In this document: positions 45,527-55,228 of the stretch, piece by piece
How the letters are laid out: every line of letters begins with the position of its first letter
Numbering within the stretch: position 1 is the first letter of the stretch
Assembly: GCF_004683905.1 (NCBI RefSeq)
Contig: NZ_CP038438.1
Coordinates: 1,674,001 to 1,738,000, forward strand
Direction of reading: 5' to 3'
Source of the DNA: Pseudomonas fluorescens
Lineage (GTDB): Bacteria > Pseudomonadota > Gammaproteobacteria > Pseudomonadales > Pseudomonadaceae
Length of the DNA stretch: 64,000 bases
Translations under genes and position numbers: made by a program
Notes under the pieces: generated by a model
What the model was told of the DNA's origin: nothing
The model's database searches: none
Seen by the model: only the letters and a program-made list of their open reading frames with translations

Positions 45527-46749
45527 ACTGCCGTGGGTGCGCCGCACCGCTGAGCCTGCCGCTGATTGACCTCGGCACCTCGCCACCGTCCAACGCCTAC
45601 GTGCATGCCGAGCGCCTGGAGCAGGCCGAACAGTGGGTGCCGCTCAAGGTCGCCGTGTGCCAGCAGTGCTGGCTGGTGCAGACCGAGGACTACACCCGCG
45701 CCGACAGCCTGTTCGACGCCGAGTACGCCTATTTCAGTTCGTTCTCCAGCACCTGGCTGGCCCACGCCGAGCGTTATGTCGCCGAGATGGTCGAGCGCTT
45801 TGCTCTGAGCGCCGACAGTCGTGTGGTCGAAGTCGCCGCCAACGACGGTTACCTGCTGCAGTACGTCGCCGCTCGCGGCATTCCGTGTCTGGGTGTCGAG
45901 CCGACCCGCAGCACCGCGCAAGCGGCGCGGGAAAAGGGTCTGCAGATTCGTGAAGTGTTCTTCGGTCGCGACAGCGCTGCGCAGCTGCACAGCGAAGGCT
46001 GGGGCGCCGACCTGATGGCCGCCAACAACGTGCTCGCGCATGTGCCGGACATCAATGATTTCCTGGGTGGTTTCGCCACGCTGCTCAAGCCGACCGGCGT
46101 CGCTACTTTCGAATTTCCGCAACTGCTGACGCTGATAGCTGGCGCGCAGTTCGACACGCTGTACCACGAGCACTATTCCTACCTGTCGCTGACCGCCGTG
46201 CAGACCTTGTGCGAGCGCAATGGTCTGGAAGTGTTCGACGTCAGTCAGTTGAGCACTCACGGCGGTTCGCTGCGGGTGTTCGTGCAGCGCCAGGACGGAG
46301 AGCGTCGTGCTGTGCAGCCTGCGGTGCAGCAACAGTTGCAGGCCGAGCTGGATGCCGGGGTGAAAACCCCTGAGTACTACGCGACCCTCGCGCCGGCTGC
46401 CGAACGCATCAAGCATGAACTGCTGCGCTTTCTGTTGCAGGCCAAGGCCGACGGCAAGCGGGTGGTCGGTTACGGCGCGGCGGCCAAGGGCAACACCTTG
46501 CTCAACTACGCCGGGGTCAAACCGGATCTGCTGGCGTGGGTGGCCGATGCCAACCCGCACAAGCAGGGCAAGTTCCTACCGGGCAGTCGTATTCCGATTG
46601 TTGCGCCGGCGCAGATCGACATCGAAAAACCGGACTACGTGCTGGTGTTGCCGTGGAACCTGCTGCACGAAGTCAGTCAGCAACTGGCGCAGGTGCGTCA
46701 GTGGGACGGGCGCTTCGTAATCGCCGTGCCTGAGATGAAAGTCCTGTGA
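45523..46749 (+). CDS. Sugar C-methyltransferase (NovU/TylCIII type)
   Basis: 408 residues. N-terminal zinc-binding Cys motif (NCRGCAAPLSLPLIDLG...CQQCWLVQ). SAM domain with VVEVAANDGYLLQYVAARG and GVEPTRS. The His/Glu segment FDTLYHEHYSYLSLTAVQTLCERNGLEV is typical of C-methyltransferases acting on 4-keto sugars at C3. C-terminal related domain GYGAAAKGNTLLNYAGV. Predicted to add a branch methyl to the CDP-4-keto sugar. Overlaps the previous and next genes by 4 bases. Confidence 0.88.
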   Translation: MNCRGCAAPLSLPLIDLGTSPPSNAYVHAERLEQAEQWVPLKVAVCQQCWLVQTEDYTRADSLFDAEYAYFSSFSSTWLAHAERYVAEMVERFALSADSRVVEVAANDGYLLQYVAARGIPCLGVEPTRSTAQAAREKGLQIREVFFGRDSAAQLHSEGWGADLMAANNVLAHVPDINDFLGGFATLLKPTGVATFEFPQLLTLIAGAQFDTLYHEHYSYLSLTAVQTLCERNGLEVFDVSQLSTHGGSLRVFVQRQDGERRAVQPAVQQQLQAELDAGVKTPEYYATLAPAAERIKHELLRFLLQAKADGKRVVGYGAAAKGNTLLNYAGVKPDLLAWVADANPHKQGKFLPGSRIPIVAPAQIDIEKPDYVLVLPWNLLHEVSQQLAQVRQWDGRFVIAVPEMKVL

Positions 46750-47597
46750 ACGTCCTGGTCACCGGGGCCACGGGCTTCGTCGGCCGGCATCTGGTCGCGG
46801 CGTTGCTCGCCCGTGGCTGCGCGGTACGTGCGGTGGCGCGTAATGTCGAGACTGCGGCGAGCATGCCGTGGATCAATCACGTCGAATTCGTCGCGACGGA
46901 TATTCACGCGGCGGATCTGGACATTGCGGCGCTCACCGACGGTATCGACGTCCTCGCGCACCTGGCCTGGCCGGGGTTGCCGAACTATCGGGCGCTGTTC
47001 CATTTCGAGCACAACCTGATGGCCGACTACCGCTTTATCAAAGGCGCGGTCGAGGCGGGTGTGGCGCAAGTATTGGTGACCGGCACCTGCTTCGAGTACG
47101 GCATGCAAAGCGGGCCTCTCAGTGAGCAGGTCGAGCCGCGGCCGAGCAATCCTTACGGTCTGGCCAAACACACGCTGCAGCTGTTTTTGCAAAATCTGCA
47201 GCAGGAAAAACCGTTCACCTTGCAGTGGGCGCGTCTGTTCTACCTGCATGGCGAAGGGCAGAACCCCAACAGTCTGCTGGCGGCGCTGGACCGGGCGATC
47301 GATGCCGGGGAGGCGTCGTTCAACATGTCTGGCGGCGAGCAGTTGCGGGACTTTTTGCCGATCGCCAGCGCTGCCGCTTACCTCGCCATGATCGTGCATC
47401 AGCGCGATTTCAACGGCGTGATCAACTGCGCCAGTGGCCAACCGGTATCGGTGCGCGCACTGGTTGAACAACGGCTGCGCGAGCGCGGTGCGGCACTGAA
47501 ACTGAACCTCGGCCATTACCCGTATCCGAGCCATGAACCGATGGCGTTCTGGGCCGTGACCGAGCGTTTGCAACAGCTACTGGGAGAGCCGCAATGA
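46746..47597 (+). CDS. NAD-dependent epimerase/dehydratase (likely NDP-sugar 4-ketoreductase)
   Basis: 283 residues. Extended SDR fold: Rossmann VLVTGATGFVGRHLVAALLARG and catalytic YGLAK (SNPYGLAKHTLQLF). Following a 4,6-dehydratase, epimerase and C-methyltransferase, a 4-keto reduction of the CDP-sugar is the natural step (inference). Coupled by overlapping start and stop to both neighbours. Confidence 0.85.
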   Translation: MNVLVTGATGFVGRHLVAALLARGCAVRAVARNVETAASMPWINHVEFVATDIHAADLDIAALTDGIDVLAHLAWPGLPNYRALFHFEHNLMADYRFIKGAVEAGVAQVLVTGTCFEYGMQSGPLSEQVEPRPSNPYGLAKHTLQLFLQNLQQEKPFTLQWARLFYLHGEGQNPNSLLAALDRAIDAGEASFNMSGGEQLRDFLPIASAAAYLAMIVHQRDFNGVINCASGQPVSVRALVEQRLRERGAALKLNLGHYPYPSHEPMAFWAVTERLQQLLGEPQ

Positions 47598-48664
47598 GGC
47601 ACGAGTTGTATCGGGTCACCGACCTGCCGGTGTTGCAGAACCGCACCTTCGCCGACCCGGAGTCGGCAAAGGCTTCGGCCAGCGCCGACATGCTGCTGGT
47701 GCAGGACGAGCGCAGCGGCCTGATCTTCAACGCCGCGTTCGATGCCGACAAGCTCAGCTATGACGCTGACTATCAGAACGAGCAGGCCCATTCGGGCCAG
47801 TTCCAGAAGCACCTGAGCGACGTTGAAGGCATCATCGCCAGGCACTTCAAGGGCCAGGAGCTGATCGAAGTCGGCTGCGGCAAGGGCTACTTCCTTGAGC
47901 TGCTCAAGGGCCTCGGTTATTCGATCACCGGGATCGACCCGGCCTATGAAGGCGAGAATGCCGACGTGATCAAGGCGCCGTTCACCCGTGGTCTTGGCCT
48001 GGCAGCTGACGCCATTGTCCTGCGCCATGTGCTGGAACACATCGAAGACCCGGTCAGCTTCCTGTCGGTGATCGCCGAAGCCAACCAGGGCGGGCAGATC
48101 TACATCGAGGTGCCGTGCTTCGACTGGATCCTCGAGCACAAAGCGTGGTTCGACCTGTTCTACGAGCACGTCAATTATTTCCGCCTCGATGACCTGCGCC
48201 GGATGTTCGGCACCGTGCACGAGGCCGGCCACCTGTTTGGCGGCCAATACCTGTACATCGTCGCCGACCTGTCGACATTGCGCCTGACTCCGCAGCAACC
48301 GGTGCCACGCCTGACGCTGCCGGACGGTTTCACCGCCAGCCTCGAGCGCGCGGTGCAGATCATTCAGTCCGCACCCGAGCAGGGTTCGGCGATCTGGGGC
48401 GCATCGTCCAAAGGCGTGATCTATTCGCTGTTCCTGCAACGCGCGGGTGTCGCGGTGGATCGTGTGGTGGATATCAACCCGGCCAAACAGGGGCGTTATC
48501 TGCCGCTGAGCGGCGCGCGGGTGTCCTCGCCGCAAGAGGCGATGGATGCGCTGCCCGAAGGCGCCCACCTGTTTGTGATGAACTCCAATTACCTCGAAGA
48601 AATCAAGCGGATGACCGGTGGACGCTACGTCTATCACGCCGTCGATAGCGCTTCGTTCCAGTGA
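47594..48664 (+). CDS. SAM-dependent methyltransferase with C-terminal sugar-enzyme-like domain
   Basis: 356 residues. SAM motif LIEVGCGKGYFLELLKGLGYSITGIDP and LRHVLEHIEDP. The C-terminal part (SAIWGASSKGVIYSLFLQRAGVAVDRVVDINPAKQGRYLPLSG) resembles the C-terminal domain of the C-methyltransferase at 45523, so the two are distant relatives. It likely methylates the same glycan precursor or a nearby sugar; target unknown. Confidence 0.83.
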   Translation: MRHELYRVTDLPVLQNRTFADPESAKASASADMLLVQDERSGLIFNAAFDADKLSYDADYQNEQAHSGQFQKHLSDVEGIIARHFKGQELIEVGCGKGYFLELLKGLGYSITGIDPAYEGENADVIKAPFTRGLGLAADAIVLRHVLEHIEDPVSFLSVIAEANQGGQIYIEVPCFDWILEHKAWFDLFYEHVNYFRLDDLRRMFGTVHEAGHLFGGQYLYIVADLSTLRLTPQQPVPRLTLPDGFTASLERAVQIIQSAPEQGSAIWGASSKGVIYSLFLQRAGVAVDRVVDINPAKQGRYLPLSGARVSSPQEAMDALPEGAHLFVMNSNYLEEIKRMTGGRYVYHAVDSASFQ

Positions 48665-49419
48665 CCATTGAGACTTTGAACATGACCGACAACAGCATCA
48701 ACCAAGCTTTCGAAGCCGAGTGCCGCGAGCAGATCGCCCAGCAGGGCGACGACCAGAAACTGACTGGCCTGGCCCGTGATTTCTTCAACGAATCGGCCAA
48801 ACACAAGTACAGCTACCACTTCTCGTGGATGGGTCGCCCGATCATCCAGCTGCCGCAGGACATGATGGCGATGCAGGAGATCATCTGGCAGGTCAAGCCG
48901 GATCTGGTCATCGAGTGCGGCATCGCCCACGGCGGTTCGATCATCTACTACGCCTCATTGCTGGAACTGCAAGGTCACGGCGAAGTGCTGGGCATCGACC
49001 TCGACATCCGCCCGCACAACCGTGAAGCGATCGAAAGCCACCCGATGGCCAAGCGCATCAAGATGATCGAAGGTTCGAGCATCGACCCGGCCATCGCCGC
49101 TCAGGTGCAGGCTGCGGCCAAAGGCAAGAAGGTCATTCTGGTGCTCGACTCCAACCACACCCACGACCACGTGCTCGAAGAGCTGCGCCTGTATGCGCCG
49201 CTGGTCTCGGTCGACAGCTACTGCGTGGTGATGGACACCGTGGTCGAAGACATGCCGGCCGATTTCTTCCCGGATCGTCCATGGGGCCCGGGCGACAATC
49301 CGAAAACCGCGGTGTGGAAGTACCTGGAAGAGAACCAGGACTTCGAGATCGACCAGCAGTTGCAGAACAAGCTGCTGATCACCGTGGCGCCGGACGGCTA
49401 TCTGCGTCGCGTTCGTTAA
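48661..49419 (+). CDS. CmcI-type cephalosporin-hydroxylase-family protein
   Basis: 252 residues from GTG 48661, overlapping the previous stop by 4 bases. CmcI fold motifs are PDLVIECGIAHGGSIIYYASLLEL, GIDLDIRPHN, and VLDSNHTHDHVLEELRLYAPLVS. Despite the family name, such proteins are SAM-dependent methyltransferases/hydroxylase partners in cephamycin and polysaccharide methylation. A sugar O-methyltransferase role fits the operon. GC and codon use as in neighbours. Confidence 0.85.
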   Translation: MTIETLNMTDNSINQAFEAECREQIAQQGDDQKLTGLARDFFNESAKHKYSYHFSWMGRPIIQLPQDMMAMQEIIWQVKPDLVIECGIAHGGSIIYYASLLELQGHGEVLGIDLDIRPHNREAIESHPMAKRIKMIEGSSIDPAIAAQVQAAAKGKKVILVLDSNHTHDHVLEELRLYAPLVSVDSYCVVMDTVVEDMPADFFPDRPWGPGDNPKTAVWKYLEENQDFEIDQQLQNKLLITVAPDGYLRRVR

Positions 49420-49474
49420 TTCGCACCATCACCAAAGCGTTATCTCGGCGAGTCGCCGGTTGTGGAGAGAAGTT

Positions 49475-52390
49475 ATGCAAGGCAAGTACAGTTCTGAACT
49501 GGCGCTACCGCTCAACGAGCTGTTGACCGTGGTGCTGATTACTCACAATCGGCCGGCGTTCCTGCGTCGGGCGGTGAAGTATTACAGCAGCTTGCCCTGC
49601 CGGATCATGGTGCTCGACTCGACGGTCGAGCGGCCTGAAGGGGATTTTTCTGCCGTCGATTATCACCATGTACCGCAGTTCGCCTACTGGGGCATGCAGG
49701 CCAAACTGGCTTATGGTGTGGAGCAGCTGACCACGCCGTATATGGTGCTGGCGGCTGACGATGACTTCATCCTGCACGATTCGCTGGCCGAGTCCGTGAA
49801 CTTCCTGCAGGCGAATCAGGACTACGGCATGTGCCACGGCTATTGCCTGATGTACCTGTCTCTGGCCCATGGCGTGAACTACTACCGTCGTGACAAGAAA
49901 GTCCAGGAAGACTATTCGTCCGAGCGGGCGCAGGATCGTGTCATCGATTACATGAGCCAGTACATTCCGCCGTTCTACGCGGTGACCCGTACTGACCTGA
50001 TGAAAAACTGGCATTCGGCGTTGCCACCGGGTACCAATTTCCAGTGGCAGGAAATCGGTCACGTCTATTACCTGCTGGCCAGTGCCAAGGCGCGGATCCT
50101 GCCGATGCCTTATGTGGTGCGTGAGATCAACTACGGTGTCTCCGAGCACAATACCGATGTGTATCACTCGCTGACCTACGCCGACGGCAAATCGGTCGCC
50201 GAGCGAGAGGCCTTTGCCGAGTTTCTCGCCTCTCTGCCAACCGCCATTCAAGGGCTCGACGCCGGACAGCTCAAGGCGTTTGTCCTGCAGAGTTTCGAGG
50301 CCATGGCCGACAGCTTGAAGACTGGGCGCGCGCTGACTGCAGAACTGATTTTCGAATCCACCTGGAACCAGAACCTCAGGCATCCAGATCGTCGTTTCGG
50401 CCCGTTGCAGTACGTCGAGATGCCGTTTTACAACCAGCCGTTCTTTGATCGTCTGGAGCAGTTCGAATTCATGCTGCACGCCATGCCCGCCGGCCGTATG
50501 CAACTGGAAGGACTTGAAGGCATATGGACGCGTCAGGCGCACTTGCTGCAGGCACGCAACAACGATACCCCGGAAAGTGTGGTGGACCGTTTGTGGCAGG
50601 CGCATGACCTCAATGCTTTCAACCGGACCGTCGTCAAACGCCTTGCCGCACATCTCGACACCCTGGGTGAAGACGAAGCCGCCCAGTCGGTGAACGAATG
50701 GATTGCTCGACTTGAAGCGCTGACGGTTGAAGATAATCAGGCAGTCTTCGAAAAAATGAAATCCGGTCGCCTGCTGCAGTGGCTGGCCGCGCGTGAGCCG
50801 TCGGCGCAACAGGTCGAGTCGATCACTCGACAGCTGTCGGCCCATGACGGTGGCCCGCAGTTCGGCATTTTCCTGCTGGATCTGGATGACCAGATCGACA
50901 AGGTGCAGGTCTCGCTCGACAGTCTGCTCGAGGGGCACTGCAAAGCGTTCAAGATTGTGGTGTTCACCACGGGCGAACCGCCGGTAGCGACCACCGCGCA
51001 AAACACCCTGCACTTCGTGCGCGTCACCCAGAGCAACTATGTCGACAAGTTGAATCAGAGCGCCCAACAGTCACCGTGCGACTGGCTGCTGCTGGCGCAA
51101 GCGGGCGACGAGTTCACCGCTGGCGGCTTGTTGCGGGCCAGTCTGGAACTGATGTCCGCCACAGGTGTGCGTGCCGTGGCCACCGATGAAATCCAGCGCA
51201 AGGAAAACGGTGCGCTGGTCGACGTCTTCCGCCCGGGCTTCAATCTGGACCTGCTGCAAAGCATTCCAGCGCTGATGGCGCGTCATTGGTTGATTCGCCG
51301 CGAAGTGTTGCTCGAAGCCGGTGGTTATCAGGCCGACTTCAGCAAGGCCCTGGAACTGGATCTGCTGCTGCGCATCATCGAACAGGGCGGCATTGGCGGC
51401 CTGGCGCACCTCGACGAGCCACTGCTGATCACCCAGGCCTCGATACTGGAAGAAAATGCCCACGAACGTCAGGCGCTGCTGCGTCACCTGGGCAATCGCG
51501 GTTACAAGGCCAGGGTCACTTCGGCGACACCCGGTACGTATCAGATTGACTACCGTCATCCCGACCAGCCGCTGGTCTCGATTATTGTGCCAGCCATCGA
51601 CGACCTGCCGGCACTGCGTCGCTGCCTGGAAGGCGTGTTGCTCAGAACCCGTTACAGCCGTTATGAAGTGCTGATTGCGGCGAATCCGAATCAGTCGGCC
51701 GAGGTCAATGACTGGCTGGGCACGCTGCGTAACCCTAAAGTCAATGTGCTGCGTGCCGATCAGCCGCTCGGCGAGACGGCGTTGTACAACGCCGCCAGCG
51801 AGCAGGCGCAGGGTGAGTATCTGGTGCTGTTGGCCGCTGACAGCGAAATCGTCAATCCGAACTGGATCGACTCGTTGCTCAATCATGCACAGCGTCCGGA
51901 AGTGGCTATCGTCGGCGCCAAACTCGTCGATCGTGACGGCAAAATCGCCCATGCCGGTTTGATTGTTGGTCTGAACGATGGCGTGGGTTCGCCTTTTATC
52001 GGTGAAAAACATTCCGCTGAAGGCTACATGCAACGCTTGGCGGTCGAGCAGAATTATTCCGCGGTGTCGAAAGTGTGCCTGATGATCCGCAAAGAACTGT
52101 TCAACGCACTGGGCGGTCTGGACGAAGTGGCGTTCGCCGACGGCTTGAGCGATGTCGATCTGTGCCTCAAGGCCGGTGATGCGGGTTACCTCATTGTGTG
52201 GACGCCGCTGGTGCAGGTTGTGCATCCGGGCCTCTTGCCGCAAGCGCCATCAGCCCTGGCTGCTTTGCGTGAGAAGTGGGGCGGCGCCTTTGCGCAGGAC
52301 AGTGCCTATAACGCCAATCTATCCCTCATCGGCAAAGGTTTTACCTTGGGTGAAAGCACGCCGGTCAACTGGTCGCAGTTACTCGCTTGA
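49475..52390 (+). CDS. Bipartite glycosyltransferase (TIGR00180 plus GT2)
   Basis: 971 residues from ATG 49475, with GGAGAGAAG just upstream; an earlier start at 49460 is weaker. Residues 1 to about 290 resemble TIGR00180 glycosyltransferases (LTVVLITHNRPAFLRRAVKYYSSLP, VLAADDDFILHDSL). A middle part covers about 450-680. The C-terminal part from about 685 is a GT2 domain (PLVSIIVPAIDDLPALRRCLEGVLLRTRYSRYEVLIA; NHAQRPEVAIVGAKLVDRDGKIAHAGLIVGL). The last part is a paralog of module 3 of the protein at 33312-36905. Likely builds the flagellin glycan. Confidence 0.85.
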   Translation: MQGKYSSELALPLNELLTVVLITHNRPAFLRRAVKYYSSLPCRIMVLDSTVERPEGDFSAVDYHHVPQFAYWGMQAKLAYGVEQLTTPYMVLAADDDFILHDSLAESVNFLQANQDYGMCHGYCLMYLSLAHGVNYYRRDKKVQEDYSSERAQDRVIDYMSQYIPPFYAVTRTDLMKNWHSALPPGTNFQWQEIGHVYYLLASAKARILPMPYVVREINYGVSEHNTDVYHSLTYADGKSVAEREAFAEFLASLPTAIQGLDAGQLKAFVLQSFEAMADSLKTGRALTAELIFESTWNQNLRHPDRRFGPLQYVEMPFYNQPFFDRLEQFEFMLHAMPAGRMQLEGLEGIWTRQAHLLQARNNDTPESVVDRLWQAHDLNAFNRTVVKRLAAHLDTLGEDEAAQSVNEWIARLEALTVEDNQAVFEKMKSGRLLQWLAAREPSAQQVESITRQLSAHDGGPQFGIFLLDLDDQIDKVQVSLDSLLEGHCKAFKIVVFTTGEPPVATTAQNTLHFVRVTQSNYVDKLNQSAQQSPCDWLLLAQAGDEFTAGGLLRASLELMSATGVRAVATDEIQRKENGALVDVFRPGFNLDLLQSIPALMARHWLIRREVLLEAGGYQADFSKALELDLLLRIIEQGGIGGLAHLDEPLLITQASILEENAHERQALLRHLGNRGYKARVTSATPGTYQIDYRHPDQPLVSIIVPAIDDLPALRRCLEGVLLRTRYSRYEVLIAANPNQSAEVNDWLGTLRNPKVNVLRADQPLGETALYNAASEQAQGEYLVLLAADSEIVNPNWIDSLLNHAQRPEVAIVGAKLVDRDGKIAHAGLIVGLNDGVGSPFIGEKHSAEGYMQRLAVEQNYSAVSKVCLMIRKELFNALGGLDEVAFADGLSDVDLCLKAGDAGYLIVWTPLVQVVHPGLLPQAPSALAALREKWGGAFAQDSAYNANLSLIGKGFTLGESTPVNWSQLLA

Positions 52391-52420
52391 GTCCGTCGGA
52401 CAAGGAACAGGAATCAGCAC

Positions 52421-53422
52421 ATGTTCAACGGTAAATCGATCTTCATCTCTGGCGGCACCGGCTCGTTCGGGCGCAAATTCATCGCCCGTCTGCTTGAGCA
52501 ATACCAGCCCAAGCGCGTGGTGGTGTTCTCCCGCGATGAGCTCAAGCAGTACGAAATGCAGCAGACGTTCAACGCGCCGTGCATGCGGTACTTTCTCGGT
52601 GACGTACGCGACGCCGACCGTCTGCGGCAGGCCATGCGCGGCATCGACTACGTGGTGCACGCGGCGGCGCTCAAGCAGGTGCCGGCGGCGGAGTACAACC
52701 CGACCGAGTGCATCCGCACCAACGTCAATGGTGCGGAGAACATCATCGCCGCCGCCATCGACAATGGCGTGAAGAAAGTCGTCGCGCTGTCCACCGACAA
52801 AGCGGCCAGCCCGATCAACCTGTACGGCGCGACCAAGCTGCTGTCGGACAAACTGTTCGTCGCCGCCAACAACATTGCCGGCGAGCAGCAGACCCGTTTT
52901 GCCGTGGTGCGCTACGGCAACGTGGCCGGATCCCGTGGCTCGGTCGTACCGTTTTTCAGCAAGCTGATTGCCGACGGTGCGCAGGAGTTGCCGATCACCG
53001 ACGAGCGCATGACCCGATTCTGGATCACCCTCGATCACGGCGTGCAGTTTGTCCTCGACAGCTTTGCGCGGATGCACGGCGGCGAAGTGTTCGTGCCGAA
53101 GATTCCGTCGATTCGCATCGTCGATCTGGCGCGGGGCATGGCCGAGCATCTGCCGCACAAGAACGTCGGTATTCGTCCCGGGGAAAAACTGCATGAACTG
53201 ATGGTGCCGCTGGACGATGCGCGGATGACCCTGGAGTTCGCAGACCACTACACCATTCAGCCGTCGATCCGCTTCACCAGCGTCGATGTCGATTTCTCCA
53301 TCGACAAGCTCGGCGAACATGGGCGGCCGGTGAGTGAAGATTTCGAATACCGCTCCGATACCAACCCGCACTACCTCTCGGTCGGGCAGATCGCCGAGCT
53401 GCACGCGAAGCTCTCGGCATGA
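52421..53422 (+). CDS. pseB: UDP-N-acetylglucosamine 4,6-dehydratase (inverting)
   Basis: 333 residues. FISGGTGSFGRKFIARLLEQ, KQYEMQQTF, STDKAASPINLYGATKLLSDKLF (YxxxK) and VRYGNVAGSRGSVVPFF are the PseB/FlaA1 set. First step to pseudaminic acid: UDP-GlcNAc to UDP-2-acetamido-2,6-dideoxy-beta-L-arabino-hexos-4-ulose. AGGAACAGG is a ribosome site. Overlaps pseC by 4 bases. Confidence 0.96.
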   Translation: MFNGKSIFISGGTGSFGRKFIARLLEQYQPKRVVVFSRDELKQYEMQQTFNAPCMRYFLGDVRDADRLRQAMRGIDYVVHAAALKQVPAAEYNPTECIRTNVNGAENIIAAAIDNGVKKVVALSTDKAASPINLYGATKLLSDKLFVAANNIAGEQQTRFAVVRYGNVAGSRGSVVPFFSKLIADGAQELPITDERMTRFWITLDHGVQFVLDSFARMHGGEVFVPKIPSIRIVDLARGMAEHLPHKNVGIRPGEKLHELMVPLDDARMTLEFADHYTIQPSIRFTSVDVDFSIDKLGEHGRPVSEDFEYRSDTNPHYLSVGQIAELHAKLSA

Positions 53423-54576
53423 TTCCCTACGGTCGGCAGAGCGTTGATCAGGCGGACATCGATGCAGTGGTCGAGGTTTTGCAATCGGACTGGCTGACTC
53501 AAGGGCCGACTATCGAGCGTTTCGAGCAGGCGGTGGCCGAACGATGCCAGGCGGATTTCGCGGTAGCGGTGTGCAACGCCACCGCGGCGCTGCACATCGC
53601 TTGCCTCGCGGCCGGCCTTGGCCCGGGTGATCGCTTGTGGACCACGCCGAACACTTTTCTGGCCTCAGCCAACTGCGGGCGCTATTGCGGCGCCGACGTG
53701 GATTTCGTCGACATCGATCCGCTGACCTGGAACCTCGATGCCTTCGCCCTCGCCGCGAAGCTCGATCAGGCCGAGCAGGACGGCACGCTGCCGAAAGTGT
53801 TGGTGGCGGTGGCGTTCTCCGGGCAGAGCTGCGACCTGCGCAAGATTGCCGAACTGGCCGAGCGCTACAACTTCACCGTGATCGAAGACGCCTCGCACGC
53901 GGTGGGCGCCAGCTACGCCGGGCGCCCGGTGGGTTGCGGGGAATTTGCGGCGATGACCGTGTTCAGTTTCCACCCGGTGAAGATCATCACCAGCGCCGAA
54001 GGTGGCATGGTCCTGACCAATCGCCCGCAACTGGCCGAGCGTCTGCAACGCCTGCGCAGCCACGGCATGACCCGCGATCCGCAGCAGATGAGCGAACCCA
54101 GCCACGGCCCGTGGTATTACCAGCAGATCGAGCTGGGCTTCAATTACCGGATCACCGAGTTGCAGGCGGCGCTGGGTCTGTCGCAACTGGCCAAACTGGA
54201 CAGCTTCATCGCCCGTCGCCGCGAACTGGCGGCGCGTTACGACCGGTTGCTGGCCTACCTGCCACTGAGCTTGCCCAGCGCGCAGCCGGAGGCGGAATCG
54301 GCGTGGCACCTGTACGTGGTGCGCTTGCAGACCGAACGCATCGGCCTGACCCACCGTCAGGTGTTCGAAGGCTTGCGTGCCGCCGGCATCGGCGTGAACC
54401 TGCATTATATTCCTGTGCATTTGCAGCCGTACTATCGCGACCTGGGTTTTGCCGAAGGCGACTTCCCCGAAGCCGAGCGTTATTACGCCGAGGCGATCAG
54501 CCTGCCGCTGTATCCGTTGCTCAGTGATGAGCAGCAGGATCATGTGGTTGAGCAATTGCGCCGGCTGACCGAATAA
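53419..54576 (+). CDS. pseC: UDP-4-amino-4,6-dideoxy-L-altrosamine transaminase
   Basis: 385 residues. DegT/AryC1 aminotransferase with PLP lysine K188 in FSFHPVKIITSAEGG and acidic IEDASHAVGASYAG. Start MIPYGRQSVDQADIDAVVEVLQSDWLTQGP is family-typical. Second step of the pathway. Confidence 0.96.
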   Translation: MIPYGRQSVDQADIDAVVEVLQSDWLTQGPTIERFEQAVAERCQADFAVAVCNATAALHIACLAAGLGPGDRLWTTPNTFLASANCGRYCGADVDFVDIDPLTWNLDAFALAAKLDQAEQDGTLPKVLVAVAFSGQSCDLRKIAELAERYNFTVIEDASHAVGASYAGRPVGCGEFAAMTVFSFHPVKIITSAEGGMVLTNRPQLAERLQRLRSHGMTRDPQQMSEPSHGPWYYQQIELGFNYRITELQAALGLSQLAKLDSFIARRRELAARYDRLLAYLPLSLPSAQPEAESAWHLYVVRLQTERIGLTHRQVFEGLRAAGIGVNLHYIPVHLQPYYRDLGFAEGDFPEAERYYAEAISLPLYPLLSDEQQDHVVEQLRRLTE

Positions 54577-54607
54577 ACCCCGCTGCGGCGGCGAATGAGA
54601 CTGTGCA

Positions 54608-55228
54608 ATGCGTGATCTGAGTGAGCAGGAAAAATTCTGGCAGGGCGATTTCGGCAACCAGTACGTCGATCGCAACGTCGGTCAGCCGTTGGTCGCGGCC
54701 AACCTGGCGTTGTTCGCCAAGGCCCTGAGCCGCGCCGGGCGCATCGACAGTGTGGTTGAGCTGGGCACCAATGCCGGCAACAACTTGCAGGCGCTGCGTC
54801 AGCTGCTGCCGCACAGTGAATTGTTCGGCGTCGAGATCAATGAAAGCGCCTGTGCCCAGGCGCGGACACTGGGCATCGCGCAGATCTGGCACGGCTCGCT
54901 GTTCGATTTTCCCCGCGAGCGCAGCTACGACCTGACCCTGAGCAAAGGCGTGCTGATCCATCTGGCGCCGGAGCTGCTGCCGACCGCCTATGCGCAGTTG
55001 TATGCGTTAAGCCAGCGCTACATCCTGATCGCCGAATACTACAATCCGGCACCGGTGGAAGTGTCCTATCGCGGCAACAGCGGCAAGCTGTTCAAGCGCG
55101 ATTTCGCCGGGGAAATGCTCGATCGTTATGCCGATCTGCACTTGCTCGATTACGGCTTTGGTTATCACCGTGACCCACAATTCCCGGTGGATGACATCAC
55201 TTGGTTTCTGCTGGAAAAACGTCCTTGA
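54608..55228 (+). CDS. Pseudaminic-acid-biosynthesis-associated methylase
   Basis: 206 residues. SAM motif VVELGTNAGNNLQALRQLL and VLIHLAPELLPTAYAQLY. The N-terminus (EQEKFWQGDFGNQYVDRN) matches the family often placed between pseC and pseF (TIGR03587). It may methylate the sugar or its acyl group. It ends overlapping pseF. Confidence 0.9.
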   Translation: MRDLSEQEKFWQGDFGNQYVDRNVGQPLVAANLALFAKALSRAGRIDSVVELGTNAGNNLQALRQLLPHSELFGVEINESACAQARTLGIAQIWHGSLFDFPRERSYDLTLSKGVLIHLAPELLPTAYAQLYALSQRYILIAEYYNPAPVEVSYRGNSGKLFKRDFAGEMLDRYADLHLLDYGFGYHRDPQFPVDDITWFLLEKRP

